A stretch of 64,000 nt of DNA from contig NZ_MKXO01000001.1 in NCBI RefSeq assembly GCF_001766415.1, positions 620,001-684,000 on the forward strand. The letters run 5' to 3'. The position numbers and the translations under genes are program-made. Below the pieces are notes generated by a model. The model did not search any database. It saw only the letters and a program-made list of their open reading frames with translations, and was not told the DNA's origin. Source of the stretch: Exiguobacterium aurantiacum. GTDB lineage: Bacteria > Bacillota > Bacilli > Exiguobacteriales > Exiguobacteriaceae. Shown one piece after another: positions 56,170 through 64,000 of the stretch (position 1 is the first letter of the stretch; every line of letters begins with the position of its first letter).

Positions 56170-57485
56170 GATTCACCTCTCGCAATTCCGACAAGACGAT
56201 CGAGCGTCTGCTCGATCGATGCCTCTTCTTCAATCGACTGTTTTAAAAATGTGAGCAGTCCCGGATATTCATCGATTGCTGTATCGATCGCAGGATTCGT
56301 GCCCTTTTTATAGGCTCCGATGTTAATCAAGTCTTCCGCGTCTAGATAAGTGGCGAGCCAACTCCGAAACGTCTGCGCGGCATCGCGATGTACAGGTGAA
56401 GCAATCTGGTTCATGACCCGACTGATCGATTTTAAGACATGGATCGCCGGAAACTGCCCTCGGTTGGCGAGCGAACGGTCCATCACGAAGTGACCGTCTA
56501 AAATCCCACGGACGGCATCCGCGATTGGTTCGTTCATATCGTCCCCGTCAACGAGGACGGTATAAAACGCCGTGATCGAACCGGTGACGGACGTCCCGCT
56601 CCGCTCTAGCAGTTGCGGAAGCATCGCGAACACGGAAGGCGTATATCCTTTCGATGTCGGTGGTTCTCCGGTCGCTAGCCCGATCTCTCGTTGGGCCATC
56701 GCGAATCGGGTCACTGAGTCCATCATAAGGACGACCTCTTTGCCTTGGTCCCGGAAGTACTCGGCGATCGCCGTCGCCGTGTAAGCGCCCTTCAAACGCA
56801 CGAGCGGGGGTTGATCGCTCGTCGCTACGATGACGACCGATCGAGCCATGCCTTCAGGACCAAGTTCTTTTTCGATGAACTCTTTTACTTCTCGTCCCCG
56901 TTCGCCGATCAATGCGATCACGTTTATATCTGCCGATGAGCGTTTAGCGATCATGCCAAGCAATGTCGATTTCCCGACGCCTGATCCCGCAAACAAACCG
57001 ACACGTTGGCCTTTCCCGACCGTCAATAACCCGTCGATGATCCGGACCCCGGTCGACAAAACGTCTAAAATGCGTGGACGTTCTAACGGGTTCGGCGGTT
57101 TTCGAAGAACATCGTAGCGTTTCCCAGTCGGCATCGCTTCACCCGATAAAGGGCGCCCGAGCCCGTCAAGGACTTGACCGATCAGTTCGAACCCGACCGG
57201 TACTTGGAGCATGTGCCCCGTCCCTTTGACGATACAACCTGGGGCGATCTGTGTCGTTTCTCCGTAAGGCATGAGCAAGACGCGCTCTTCATTGAAGCCG
57301 ACGACCTCGGTTTCAACCGTTTGGCCGGACGGTAACTCGATCAGGCAGCGCTCACCGATAAACGCGCTCGGACCGTTCGATTCGATCATCAGCCCGACGA
57401 CGCGACAGACACGACCGACTTTACGCACATACTCATCTTCTGGAGCAGCGGTGATTGTGTCGAATACGCGGTCAATAAGCGCCAT
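56166..57485 (-). CDS. fliI: Flagellum-specific ATPase FliI
   Basis: A 439-residue export ATPase homologous to the F1 beta subunit. Walker A is GLFAGSGVGKSTLLGMIAK near 162-180, Walker B is VVLMMDSVTRFAMAQREIGL near 250, and GEPPTSKGYTPSVF is the family signature. The ATG at 57485 gives MALIDRVFD with AGGAGG upstream and overlaps fliH by 14 bases; an earlier in-frame start at 57554 runs inside fliH and is rejected. Confidence 0.95.
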   Translation of the reverse strand: MALIDRVFDTITAAPEDEYVRKVGRVCRVVGLMIESNGPSAFIGERCLIELPSGQTVETEVVGFNEERVLLMPYGETTQIAPGCIVKGTGHMLQVPVGFELIGQVLDGLGRPLSGEAMPTGKRYDVLRKPPNPLERPRILDVLSTGVRIIDGLLTVGKGQRVGLFAGSGVGKSTLLGMIAKRSSADINVIALIGERGREVKEFIEKELGPEGMARSVVIVATSDQPPLVRLKGAYTATAIAEYFRDQGKEVVLMMDSVTRFAMAQREIGLATGEPPTSKGYTPSVFAMLPQLLERSGTSVTGSITAFYTVLVDGDDMNEPIADAVRGILDGHFVMDRSLANRGQFPAIHVLKSISRVMNQIASPVHRDAAQTFRSWLATYLDAEDLINIGAYKKGTNPAIDTAIDEYPGLLTFLKQSIEEEASIEQTLDRLVGIARGES

Positions 57486-58188
57486 CGGATAGAACCTCCT
57501 CAATCTTGGAACGGATTCGTTCAAAACTGTACGATACGTCGAGCTCGTTGCCATGATGTGGCGTCTCGATCCGCACGCTCGTCTCTGTCAACGAGACATC
57601 GGCCCGATATTTCAACGGCGGCATCTGTTCGGATTGCCACATCGACTCGAAACGTTGGATTGACGCTAGTCGCGTCGGGTGGACGAAGACGGTCAACGCT
57701 TCGGCATCGATCTGGCGAAGCAGTTGTTCGCGGATCATGTCGGCGAACAACGCCTCCTCGTTTCGGACGAGATCGGTCGTGACACGTGCACTGATCTCGA
57801 CGGCCAAATCAACTAACTTCGTTTCGGCATCTCGCCATTTCTGTTCGAACAAGTTCTCAAGTTCGGCGCTGACCATGTTCAATCGGGCCGTCAGCTCATC
57901 GAACTCTGACTTTCCTTCTTGACGTCCTAGGTCAAAACCTGACCCGTACCCCTCCTGATAAGCAGCCTCAAGCGTTTGTTCTCGTAACAGTTCAAGCTCA
58001 TGTTCCACTGCTTCACGGTGTAGCTTGATCGCTTCTTCCTCTTGGCGGAGGGAAGCGTACCTTGCTTCTAACTCTTGTTCATGATTACGTTCGACCATAA
58101 CCTCTGAAATCGGTTCAAGGAATGGCCGCGAATCAATTCGTTGTGGTTCGAGCGGCATCGCTCGTTGACGTTTGATTACGTTAGACAA
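57472..58188 (-). CDS. fliH: Flagellar export apparatus protein FliH
   Basis: A 238-residue regulator of FliI. It starts MSNVIKRQ, has a long charged coiled coil at about 30-85, the GSGFDLGRQEGKSEFD glycine-repeat region and a C-terminal stator-like domain. The TTG at 58188 lies nine bases after GGAGG; an ATG at 58197 almost touches that site, and either could be the true start. It overlaps the fliG end by eight bases. Confidence 0.88.
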   Translation of the reverse strand: MSNVIKRQRAMPLEPQRIDSRPFLEPISEVMVERNHEQELEARYASLRQEEEAIKLHREAVEHELELLREQTLEAAYQEGYGSGFDLGRQEGKSEFDELTARLNMVSAELENLFEQKWRDAETKLVDLAVEISARVTTDLVRNEEALFADMIREQLLRQIDAEALTVFVHPTRLASIQRFESMWQSEQMPPLKYRADVSLTETSVRIETPHHGNELDVSYSFERIRSKIEEVLSDGAY

Positions 58189-59197
58189 CGATGTCATCTC
58201 CTCCACCACGGCTAATCACGATCTCTCCGACATCTTCTAGGCGGCGGATGATTCCGACGATGCGGCTTTGTGCTTCTTCGACGTCACGCAGTCTGACCGG
58301 TCCCATGAACTCCATATCTTCCTTGAACGTATCGACCATTCGTTGCGACATGTTTTTGAAGATGATCTGTTTGACCTCTTCGGAAGATACTTTGAGCGCG
58401 AGCAGAAGGTCGTCGTTGGCGACTTCGCGAATAATCCGTTGAATCGCACGCGAGTCGAGCGTGACGATATCTTCGAAGACGAACATCCGCTTTTTGATTT
58501 CTTCCGCGAGTTCCGGGTCTTCGATCTCGAGCGCGTCAAGAATCGTCCGCTCCGTCGTCCGGTCGACACCGTTAAGCACTTCGACGACTGCCTCGATCCC
58601 ACCGGATTGGGCGTAATCTTGCATATCGGTTTGCGATAAGTTCTTTTCAAGGATCTGTTCGATCTCATGAATGACGTCCGGGTTGAGGCGATCCATCGTC
58701 GCGATTCGTTTCGCGACCTCCGACTGAATCTCTGGCGGAAGTTCCGACAAGATTTGCCCGGACTTGACCGGTTCAAGATGAGCCAAGATTAAGGCGATCG
58801 TCTGCGGGTGCTCGTTTTGAATAAAGTTGAGCAACTGCTTCGGATCGGCTTTTCGGGCAAATTCAAACGGTCGGACTTGCAGCGTTGAAGTGAGACGATG
58901 AATCAACGCCATCGCCTTCTCTTCTCCGACCGCTTTCTCTAAAACCGTTTTCGCAAACCCGATGCCACCTTGGGTGATATAACTCTGTGCCATCGCCAGG
59001 TCATGAAATTCTCCTAAAATGGCTTCCTTTTGTTCAGACGACACTTTTCGGAGTGCCGATATTTGTAGCGTCAACTGCTCCATCTCTTCTTCGGACAGGT
59101 GTTTATATACACTTGCCGCCACTTCAGGTCCAAGCGAGATCATGAGCATGGCCGCTTTTTCTCGGTTCGGTTGTTTTGCGTAGTTCACAGTACTCAC
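58181..59197 (-). CDS. fliG: Flagellar motor switch protein FliG
   Basis: A 338-residue rotor protein. It has the N-terminal FliF-binding domain (KAAMLMISLGPEVAASVYKHL), the middle domain with ALILAHLEPVKSGQIL and GGIEAVVEVLNGVDRTTER, and the C-terminal torque helix LALKVSSEEVKQIIFKNMSQR, whose charged residues contact the stator. It starts at GTG, overlapping the fliF TGA (GTGA). Confidence 0.96.
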   Translation of the reverse strand: MSTVNYAKQPNREKAAMLMISLGPEVAASVYKHLSEEEMEQLTLQISALRKVSSEQKEAILGEFHDLAMAQSYITQGGIGFAKTVLEKAVGEEKAMALIHRLTSTLQVRPFEFARKADPKQLLNFIQNEHPQTIALILAHLEPVKSGQILSELPPEIQSEVAKRIATMDRLNPDVIHEIEQILEKNLSQTDMQDYAQSGGIEAVVEVLNGVDRTTERTILDALEIEDPELAEEIKKRMFVFEDIVTLDSRAIQRIIREVANDDLLLALKVSSEEVKQIIFKNMSQRMVDTFKEDMEFMGPVRLRDVEEAQSRIVGIIRRLEDVGEIVISRGGGDDIVV

Positions 59198-60762
59198 TCC
59201 TCAGACATCCAAGTACGAAGAAGCTTGGCGAACTCTTCTGGATTACTCTCTGCCAATTTCTCCAACTGTTTCTTCTTGACGGCACCTTCGCCTCGCTCTT
59301 CCAAGTCGAGATCGGGTACTTCGTCTTCATACGGTACTTCCCATTCATTCGTTTCCGAAACCGGTTGCTGATTCCGTCTTCGCATGGCGAAGAATAGAAG
59401 TGCGAGCAAGACGACGACACCAGCTGCGGCTGCATACATCCACCACGCTGTCGGCTGTTCTGCCACTGCCGTTTCTTCCGTTTCAGCGAACGGTCGTGAC
59501 ACGACGACGACTTTCTGTTCGAGTTCCGCTTCCGTCAACGCCTCGCCCGTTTTAGCGAGCGACGTCCGGATGATTGAATACATCATCGTCTCAAGGTCGC
59601 CCTCAAGTTGCGGGTCGATCGCTTGAGCGCCGTCTGGCGGCTCGACGATCAATTGAACACCGAGGTCACGGATCGTGTAGGGTGCGTTCTGAATTTGTTT
59701 CGTAATGCGATTGACCTCATAGTTGATGATTTCATGGTTCTTTTCGCTTTCTTCTTCCCCGGTTCCCGTGGCAGCCGGGAAGTTGACGGTATCGTTCTCG
59801 CCGGTCCCTGCCGCCGCCGCTGCTCCCGTACCACCTGTGTACGCTTCAGCGATCCGTTCAGCAGACGTCACAATCCCTTCCATCGTATCCTCGTTGACCG
59901 GGGTTACCAGGTTTTGCTCTTCTGCCGATTGGGTCGTGTCGATGTCGGCCGTGACCGAGACGAGCACGCTACGTTCTCCGAGTAAGACCGAGAGCATTTG
60001 TTGAATCTGTTGACGTACGTCTTTCTCGACTTGACGCTTCAGTGCTAACGGGTCGGTCGAAGTCCCACCGGCCATCGTCGATTGATCCAAATCGTAATAC
60101 GTGAAATATTGGTCCATGATCGAGATGTTCTCCGGTTTTAAGTTCGGGACACTCTTACTGATCAAATGATAAAGTCCTTTGACCGTCGCCGGCTCAAGAT
60201 TCGTACCTGCTCCTAAATTTAGGACGATCGAAGCCGTCGGCTCCCCTTGGTCTTCGGCCAAGAACACCGATTTCTCCGGAAGCGAGATAATAACTTTTGC
60301 TTGGTTGATGCCTTCAATTTGTGTAATCAAACGTTCGAGTTCGGTTTGCATCGCGCTTCGTTCGATGACTGCCATTTCTCGATCCGTCGTTCCAAATCCG
60401 GCGTTCTCACTGAAGAAGCTGTAATCGATCGCTCCTGACTTTGGAATCCCGGCGGCTGCCAAGTTAACTTTCAATTGGTCGACTTGCTCGCTCGGCACGT
60501 AGACGCTGACACCGTTCGATGTCGCTTTGATTTCTGACTTCACCCCATCAGCCGTCAGCTTTTCTGTCACTTCTCCAGCCTCTTGGGCCGAGAGGTTCGT
60601 GTAGAGAGGAGCCATGTTCGGGCGCGAGAGCCAAACCGTCAAGAGCACCGCGACGACAAGTATGCCGACGATGACGATGCCCCAAATGATTTTACGTTTT
60701 GTTTGCATCGCCTTCAGTGGGCCGGCCAGTGAGCTGAATTGTTCTTTTAACTTATCATTCAT
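59194..60762 (-). CDS. fliF: Flagellar MS-ring protein FliF
   Basis: A 522-residue ring protein with two membrane segments, at about 24-46 and 440-460. The ring-building motifs between them include LYTNLSAQEAGEVTEKL and ARVIISLPEKS-like sequence (QAKVIISLPEKSVF). A linker rich in Gly, Ala and Thr lies at about 310-335. The C-terminal tail (EFAKLLRTWMSEE) binds FliG. It is the fourth gene of the operon. Confidence 0.95.
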   Translation of the reverse strand: MNDKLKEQFSSLAGPLKAMQTKRKIIWGIVIVGILVVAVLLTVWLSRPNMAPLYTNLSAQEAGEVTEKLTADGVKSEIKATSNGVSVYVPSEQVDQLKVNLAAAGIPKSGAIDYSFFSENAGFGTTDREMAVIERSAMQTELERLITQIEGINQAKVIISLPEKSVFLAEDQGEPTASIVLNLGAGTNLEPATVKGLYHLISKSVPNLKPENISIMDQYFTYYDLDQSTMAGGTSTDPLALKRQVEKDVRQQIQQMLSVLLGERSVLVSVTADIDTTQSAEEQNLVTPVNEDTMEGIVTSAERIAEAYTGGTGAAAAAGTGENDTVNFPAATGTGEEESEKNHEIINYEVNRITKQIQNAPYTIRDLGVQLIVEPPDGAQAIDPQLEGDLETMMYSIIRTSLAKTGEALTEAELEQKVVVVSRPFAETEETAVAEQPTAWWMYAAAAGVVVLLALLFFAMRRRNQQPVSETNEWEVPYEDEVPDLDLEERGEGAVKKKQLEKLAESNPEEFAKLLRTWMSEE

Positions 60763-60783
60763 CGCAACTCGTCATCCTCTTCA

Positions 60784-61068
60784 TTAAACTTGCATTCGCA
60801 TCATTTCTTGATAGGCCTCAACCGCTTTATTTCGCACCTCAATGGCGAGTTGCATCGCAATCGACGACTCTTCGCTTTGGATCATGACTTGGTGAAGATC
60901 GGCTTTCCCGACGGCGAGGTCTTGACGCGCCGTACTCGTTGCCTGTTGAACTTTATTGAGCGACTGCATCGCTTCATTCAAATATGATCCAAACTGAGAC
61001 GGTGTCTCTTTCACTGTCGGCAGAGCCGCGGTCTGGTTACCGATTAATTGAATCGGGTTAATTTGCAT
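60784..61068 (-). CDS. fliE: Flagellar hook-basal body protein FliE
   Basis: A 94-residue adaptor that joins the MS ring to the rod. The C-terminal two thirds are conserved: FGSYLNEAMQSLNKVQQATS, LAVGKADLHQVMIQSEES and AMQLAIEVRNKAVEAYQEMMRMQV (read in parts). It lies between flgC and fliF with standard length. Confidence 0.94.
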   Translation of the reverse strand: MQINPIQLIGNQTAALPTVKETPSQFGSYLNEAMQSLNKVQQATSTARQDLAVGKADLHQVMIQSEESSIAMQLAIEVRNKAVEAYQEMMRMQV

Positions 61069-61081
61069 AGTCTGTCACTCC

Positions 61082-61510
61082 TTATCCTTTACCGATTTCG
61101 AGCGCTTTGACGAGCATCGCTTTTGACGCATTCATCGCTGCAATGTTCGCTTCATATGACCTTGTCGCACCTGTCAAATCAACCATTTCTTTTAACAGGT
61201 CGACGTTTGGCATCTGAACATATCCCCGTTCATCCGCATCCGGGTGACTCGGGTCATATGTGAGTTTGTAAGGACTTTCGTCTTCGACGATGCCTGAAAC
61301 TTTGACGCCTCCGCTCACCGCCGACAGCTGTTGACGAAACGGCGCTTCTTGGAGCACCGTCATTTTCCGTGTATACGGCTGCCATTCCCCATCGACAAGT
61401 TTGCCTCGAGTCGTCTGGGCGTTCGCGATGTTCGCCGATACCGTATCCATCCGAAGGCGTTGAGACATGAGTGCCGACGCGGATATGTGAAAACTATCGA
61501 ACATACCCAT
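61082..61510 (-). CDS. flgC: Flagellar basal-body rod protein FlgC
   Basis: A 142-residue rod protein. The N-terminal rod motif SASALMSQRLRMDTVSANIANAQT and the C-terminal NVDLLKEMVDLTGATRSYEANI are typical; GYVQMPNVD precedes the latter. AGGAGG lies nine bases before its ATG. It starts two bases after the flgB stop. Confidence 0.95.
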   Translation of the reverse strand: MGMFDSFHISASALMSQRLRMDTVSANIANAQTTRGKLVDGEWQPYTRKMTVLQEAPFRQQLSAVSGGVKVSGIVEDESPYKLTYDPSHPDADERGYVQMPNVDLLKEMVDLTGATRSYEANIAAMNASKAMLVKALEIGKG

Positions 61511-61512
61511 AA

Positions 61513-61884
61513 TTAACGTCCTCCTCTAATAACGGTTTTAAGTCCACCGAGTCGACGATTCAATTGTTCCATCATCGCCTCATACTGTAGTTGGTTACGG
61601 GCCAGTTCACTCATCTCATAATCGAGATCGACACTGTTCCCGTCACTTCGCATCGCCCCTCCGGCCCGGTCAACGATTTTCGTTGCACTACCGCGGTCAC
61701 TCGGACGGCCACCGGCTAACTTTAGGCGCATCTCGTTGCTTAACGTCTGTTCGAACACAGCCTGTTTCGCTTTAAAGTTCGGCGTGTCGATGTTCGACAA
61801 GTTATGACTGATCACTTTTTGGTTCGTGACCGAATGATTGATTGCTTGCTTCATTAATTGATAATCTGTGCCGATCCAATTCAT
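61513..61884 (-). CDS. flgB: Flagellar basal-body rod protein FlgB
   Basis: A 123-residue proximal rod protein and first gene of the motility operon. The motif NQKVISHNLSNIDTPNFKAKQ at about 23-43 (read in part) is the rod signature, with the second conserved block YEMSELARNQLQYEAMM near the C-terminus. The ATG at 61884 has GTGAG upstream, a modest site. A start nine bases earlier is possible. Confidence 0.93.
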   Translation of the reverse strand: MNWIGTDYQLMKQAINHSVTNQKVISHNLSNIDTPNFKAKQAVFEQTLSNEMRLKLAGGRPSDRGSATKIVDRAGGAMRSDGNSVDLDYEMSELARNQLQYEAMMEQLNRRLGGLKTVIRGGR

Positions 61885-61966
61885 GCGTCTCACTCACTTT
61901 CACTTAAAAGAATGCATGTATATACCTTATTTGGAAATTCTACTACTTCATTGAAACAAATCTGTA

Positions 61967-61981
61967 ACAGTTCTGAAAGAT
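61967..61981. promoter_or_regulatory. Weak CodY-box-like site before flgB
   Basis: Minus-strand ATCTTTCAGAACTGT shares the TTTCAGAA core with the CodY consensus AATTTTCWGAAAATT but has five mismatches. It lies about 85 bases before flgB. Confidence 0.25.
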
Positions 61982-62032
61982 ATTTTTATTAAAACAGGTA
62001 AATGGTATCGTCTGTTTTTGTCGAATTCACGA

Positions 62033-62047
62033 CATATTCTGAAAATA
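62033..62047. promoter_or_regulatory. CodY-box-like site before flgB
   Basis: Minus-strand TATTTTCAGAATATG matches the CodY consensus AATTTTCWGAAAATT at 12 of 15 positions. It lies about 150 bases upstream of flgB and just downstream of codY. B. subtilis CodY is known to repress the fla/che promoter, so direct control is plausible. I could not identify a convincing promoter in 61885-62060 by eye. Confidence 0.45.
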
Positions 62048-62061
62048 ATTACTTTTGCACT

Positions 62062-62099
62062 AAAAAAAGACGCCCCTTTTCACAAAGGGACGCCTTTTT
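62062..62099 (-). terminator. Terminator after codY
   Basis: A hairpin with GGCGTCCCTTT and AAAGGGGCGTC arms (two wobble positions, three-base loop) is followed by T7 on the minus strand. It lies about 60 bases after the codY stop and insulates codY from the motility operon. Confidence 0.8.
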
Positions 62100-62159
62100 G
62101 CAACTAAAGTCCTAATTGATAGGACTTTTAGCTATAATCTAACGGATATTCGCTCGATT

Positions 62160-62939
62160 TTAATTTGATTTCAGCTTCTGCAATTCAAACAAGAAGTTAT
62201 CATTTAATATCTTGATATACGTTCCTTTCATTCCGAGCGAACGTGATTCGATGACGCCAGCGCTTTCAAGCTTACGCAACGCGTTGACGATCACAGAGCG
62301 AGTAATTCCCACTCTATCGGCAATTTTGGAAGCAACTAACAGGCCTTCATTACCCCCAAGTTCTTCAAATATATGCTCGATCGCTTCAAGCTCTGAATAA
62401 GACAACGAATTGATCGCCATTTGGACAACGGCTTTCTTGCGCGCCGACGCCTCTGCTTCCGCTGCTTTCTCACGGAGGATCTCCATTCCGACGACTGTCG
62501 CGCTATATTCTGCGAGGACGAGGTCGTCTTCAGTGAACTCGTTGTTCAGTCTGCCGAGAACGAGTGTACCGAGTCGTTCCCCGCCACCGATGATCGGGAC
62601 GATCGTCGTCATTGAATCAAGGAACAGCTCACGGTTCTCGACCGGGAACGCCGTATACTCGCTATCGATGCCGATATTTTCCGTCGTCTCTTTCACGTTG
62701 AACAAGTTCGATGCGTACGGTTCAGGGAACTGACGATCGACTAGGAACGCCTTCATCCGCTCGTTCTCAATCTGTTGTTTAATGGCGAAACCGAGCAAGC
62801 GACCGCGACGGCTCACGATGAACGTGTTCGCTTCGAGTACTTCACGCATCTTATCTGCCATCTCTTTAAAGTCGACGTGCGCGCTCGCCTCTTGCTGAAG
62901 CATCGTGTTCAATTGACGTGTTTTATCTAGTAAGTTCAT
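62160..62939 (-). CDS. codY: Global regulator CodY
   Basis: A 259-residue repressor that senses branched-chain amino acids and GTP. The N-terminal GAF domain (about 1-155) holds [26 protein letters not shown] near 79 (read in part) and the ligand pocket. The C-terminal winged helix has [31 protein letters not shown]-type sequence, with helix residues [21 protein letters not shown] precedes its ATG. It lies between hslU and flgB as in B. subtilis. Confidence 0.96.
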   Translation of the reverse strand: MNLLDKTRQLNTMLQQEASAHVDFKEMADKMREVLEANTFIVSRRGRLLGFAIKQQIENERMKAFLVDRQFPEPYASNLFNVKETTENIGIDSEYTAFPVENRELFLDSMTTIVPIIGGGERLGTLVLGRLNNEFTEDDLVLAEYSATVVGMEILREKAAEAEASARKKAVVQMAINSLSYSELEAIEHIFEELGGNEGLLVASKIADRVGITRSVIVNALRKLESAGVIESRSLGMKGTYIKILNDNFLFELQKLKSN

Positions 62940-62956
62940 AATTCTAATTTTCCTCC

Positions 62957-62972
62957 CTGTATGTGCATACAG
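62957..62972. repeat. Inverted repeat in the hslU-codY gap
   Basis: CTGTATGTGCATACAG has seven-base arms around a two-base centre. On the minus strand it directly precedes the GGGAGG ribosome-binding site of codY, so it may influence codY translation or bind a protein. Confidence 0.5.
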
Positions 62973-62977
62973 AATTC

Positions 62978-64000
62978 TTATAAAATAAATTGACTAAGGT
63001 CTCGATCTTCCGCGATCGAGCCGACTTTTTCTTTCACATACGCCGGTGTGATCTCGACGTGTGTTTGTGGCATGTCGGCCGCCTCAAACGATAAGTCCTC
63101 GAGCACGCGCTCCATGATCGTATAGAGACGGCGCGCTCCGATATCATCAGTTTCTCGGTTGACGTGCGTTGCGATCTTCGCGATCTCTTCGATGGCCGAG
63201 TGGGTAAATTCGACGCTGATCTCCTCTGACTCGAGAAGGGCCTTGTACTGCTTGATGAGCGCTTGTGACGGCTCCGTCAGAATTTTGACGAAATCTTCCT
63301 CGGTCAAGCTACTCAACTCGACACGGATCGGGAAACGACCTTGCAGTTCAGGAATCAGATCTGACGGCTTCGCCATATGGAAAGCACCTGCCGCGATGAA
63401 TAACACGTGATCCGTTTTGACGGGACCATATTTTGTGACGACGGTCGAGCCTTCGACAATCGGCAAGATGTCTCGCTGCACACCTTCACGAGAGACGCCA
63501 GCATGGTCTTGTGACTTCGTCGCAATTTTATCGATCTCATCGACGAAGATGATGCCCATCTGTTCGCTGCGTCGTACCGCCTCGTCATGTACTTCATTCA
63601 TGTCGAGCAAACTTTCCGCCTCTTCGGCAACGATGAGCGGGCGAGCCTCTCGAACCGGGAGCTTCCGCTTCTTCCGCTTTTTCGGGACGATTTGGCCGAG
63701 CATGTCTTGAAGATTCGATAAGCCTTCCATCCCTTGTCCTTGAAACAAATCAACTGTCTGTTTCTCTTCAAGGTTGACTTCGATCAATCGCTCTTCGAGT
63801 TCGCCGAGTTCAAGCAACTTACGTAATTGAGACCGATCAGTCGATTGATCGTCCGTCGGTTCTTGCGTCTTCTGTCCTTGACCGCCAAACAGCGCTTCGA
63901 ACGGGTTTGCGGCTGTCGGCTCAACTTTAGCCTTACCTTGCAGTGCATCAAGAATACGTTCGGTCGCAGCGGCTTCCGCTGGTTCCTTCACGTCTTCTTT
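62978..64000 (-). CDS. hslU: ATP-dependent protease ATPase subunit HslU/ClpY (N-terminus outside the window)
   Basis: HslU is the AAA+ unfoldase that feeds proteins to HslV (ClpQ). The visible 340 residues form the C-terminal part; the reading frame continues past the window edge, so the N-terminal Walker A and pore loop are not seen. The visible part contains the I domain (about 20-140, charged), Walker [13 protein letters not shown], the [15 protein letters not shown] sensor region and [18 protein letters not shown] with [12 protein letters not shown] at the end. The expected order is hslV-hslU-codY. Confidence 0.95.
   Translation of the reverse strand, partial: KEDVKEPAEAAATERILDALQGKAKVEPTAANPFEALFGGQGQKTQEPTDDQSTDRSQLRKLLELGELEERLIEVNLEEKQTVDLFQGQGMEGLSNLQDMLGQIVPKKRKKRKLPVREARPLIVAEEAESLLDMNEVHDEAVRRSEQMGIIFVDEIDKIATKSQDHAGVSREGVQRDILPIVEGSTVVTKYGPVKTDHVLFIAAGAFHMAKPSDLIPELQGRFPIRVELSSLTEEDFVKILTEPSQALIKQYKALLESEEISVEFTHSAIEEIAKIATHVNRETDDIGARRLYTIMERVLEDLSFEAADMPQTHVEITPAYVKEKVGSIAEDRDLSQFIL

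Noticed and set aside
57486-57554. N-terminal extension of FliI
   Set aside because: It overlaps fliH coding sequence and precedes the typical start with AGGAGG at 57485.
61885-62060. Sigma-A promoter for flgB, for example TAGAAT or TAATAA as -10
   Set aside because: No -35 hexamer at 16 to 18 bases matched well enough to call one.

Overview
The window looks like a chromosomal segment of a low-GC-branch Firmicute of moderate GC content, most likely Exiguobacterium or a close relative. The gene order matches the Bacillus subtilis region running from clpY-codY through the fla/che operon, rpsB-tsf-pyrH-frr, uppS-cdsA-dxr-rseP-proS, polC, the rimP-nusA-infB operon, rpsO, pnp, an RNase J gene and ftsK/spoIIIE. 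The sporulation and diaminopimelate genes that B. subtilis carries between mlpA and rnjB (spoVF, asd, dapG, dapA) are absent. In their place are murE, a FemABX-type aminoacyltransferase and an M15 peptidase. This fits a non-sporulating organism with L-lysine peptidoglycan and an interpeptide bridge. Every gene I can support lies on the minus strand, so the story is told from right to left; no tRNA, rRNA, CRISPR array, insertion sequence or prophage is visible.

From the right edge: hslU (cut by the window end) and codY come first, then a roughly 270-base gap with the codY terminator and CodY-box-like sites. The single long motility operon follows (61.9 to 37.8 kb): flgB-flgC-fliE-fliF-fliG-fliH-fliI-fliJ-ylxF-fliK-flgD-flgE-flbD-fliL-fliM-fliY-cheY-fliO-fliP-fliQ-fliR-flhB-flhA-flhF-flhG-cheA-cheW-cheC-cheD-sigD-swrB. 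It builds the basal body, rod, hook, export gate and C-ring, carries core chemotaxis signalling and ends with the late-gene sigma factor. Genes overlap by a few bases throughout, which suggests translational coupling. cheB is missing from its usual place between flhG and cheA.

Next come translation and envelope genes: rpsB and tsf (each followed by a terminator, rpsB behind a strong promoter and long leader), pyrH-frr, then uppS-cdsA-dxr-rseP-proS (isoprenoid, phospholipid and membrane proteolysis functions) and polC. The nusA operon follows: rimP-nusA-ylxR-ylxQ-infB-rbfA-truB-ribF, then rpsO and pnp, each with its own promoter. After the pnp terminator come an M16 peptidase, a murE-femX-cwlK-like cell-wall cluster behind a clear promoter, RNase J and the FtsK translocase.

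The left end is a GntR regulator followed by a nucleoside-type ABC importer (lipoprotein, ATPase, two permeases). A near-palindromic site precedes the importer, next to a catabolite-responsive element. The same site recurs just after the importer, in front of what seems to be the start of the next gene at the left edge.

I did not find a wholly new system. The points most worth checking are the murE-femX replacement with its mixed-type MurE specificity motif, the missing cheB, the paired operator-like palindrome, the CodY-like sites in front of the flagellar operon, and the ribosomal-protein leaders. Start codons were chosen by ribosome-binding-site spacing; in many genes an in-frame upstream start overlaps the Shine-Dalgarno sequence and was rejected. 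Family names come from recognising motifs and gene order; no database search was run.
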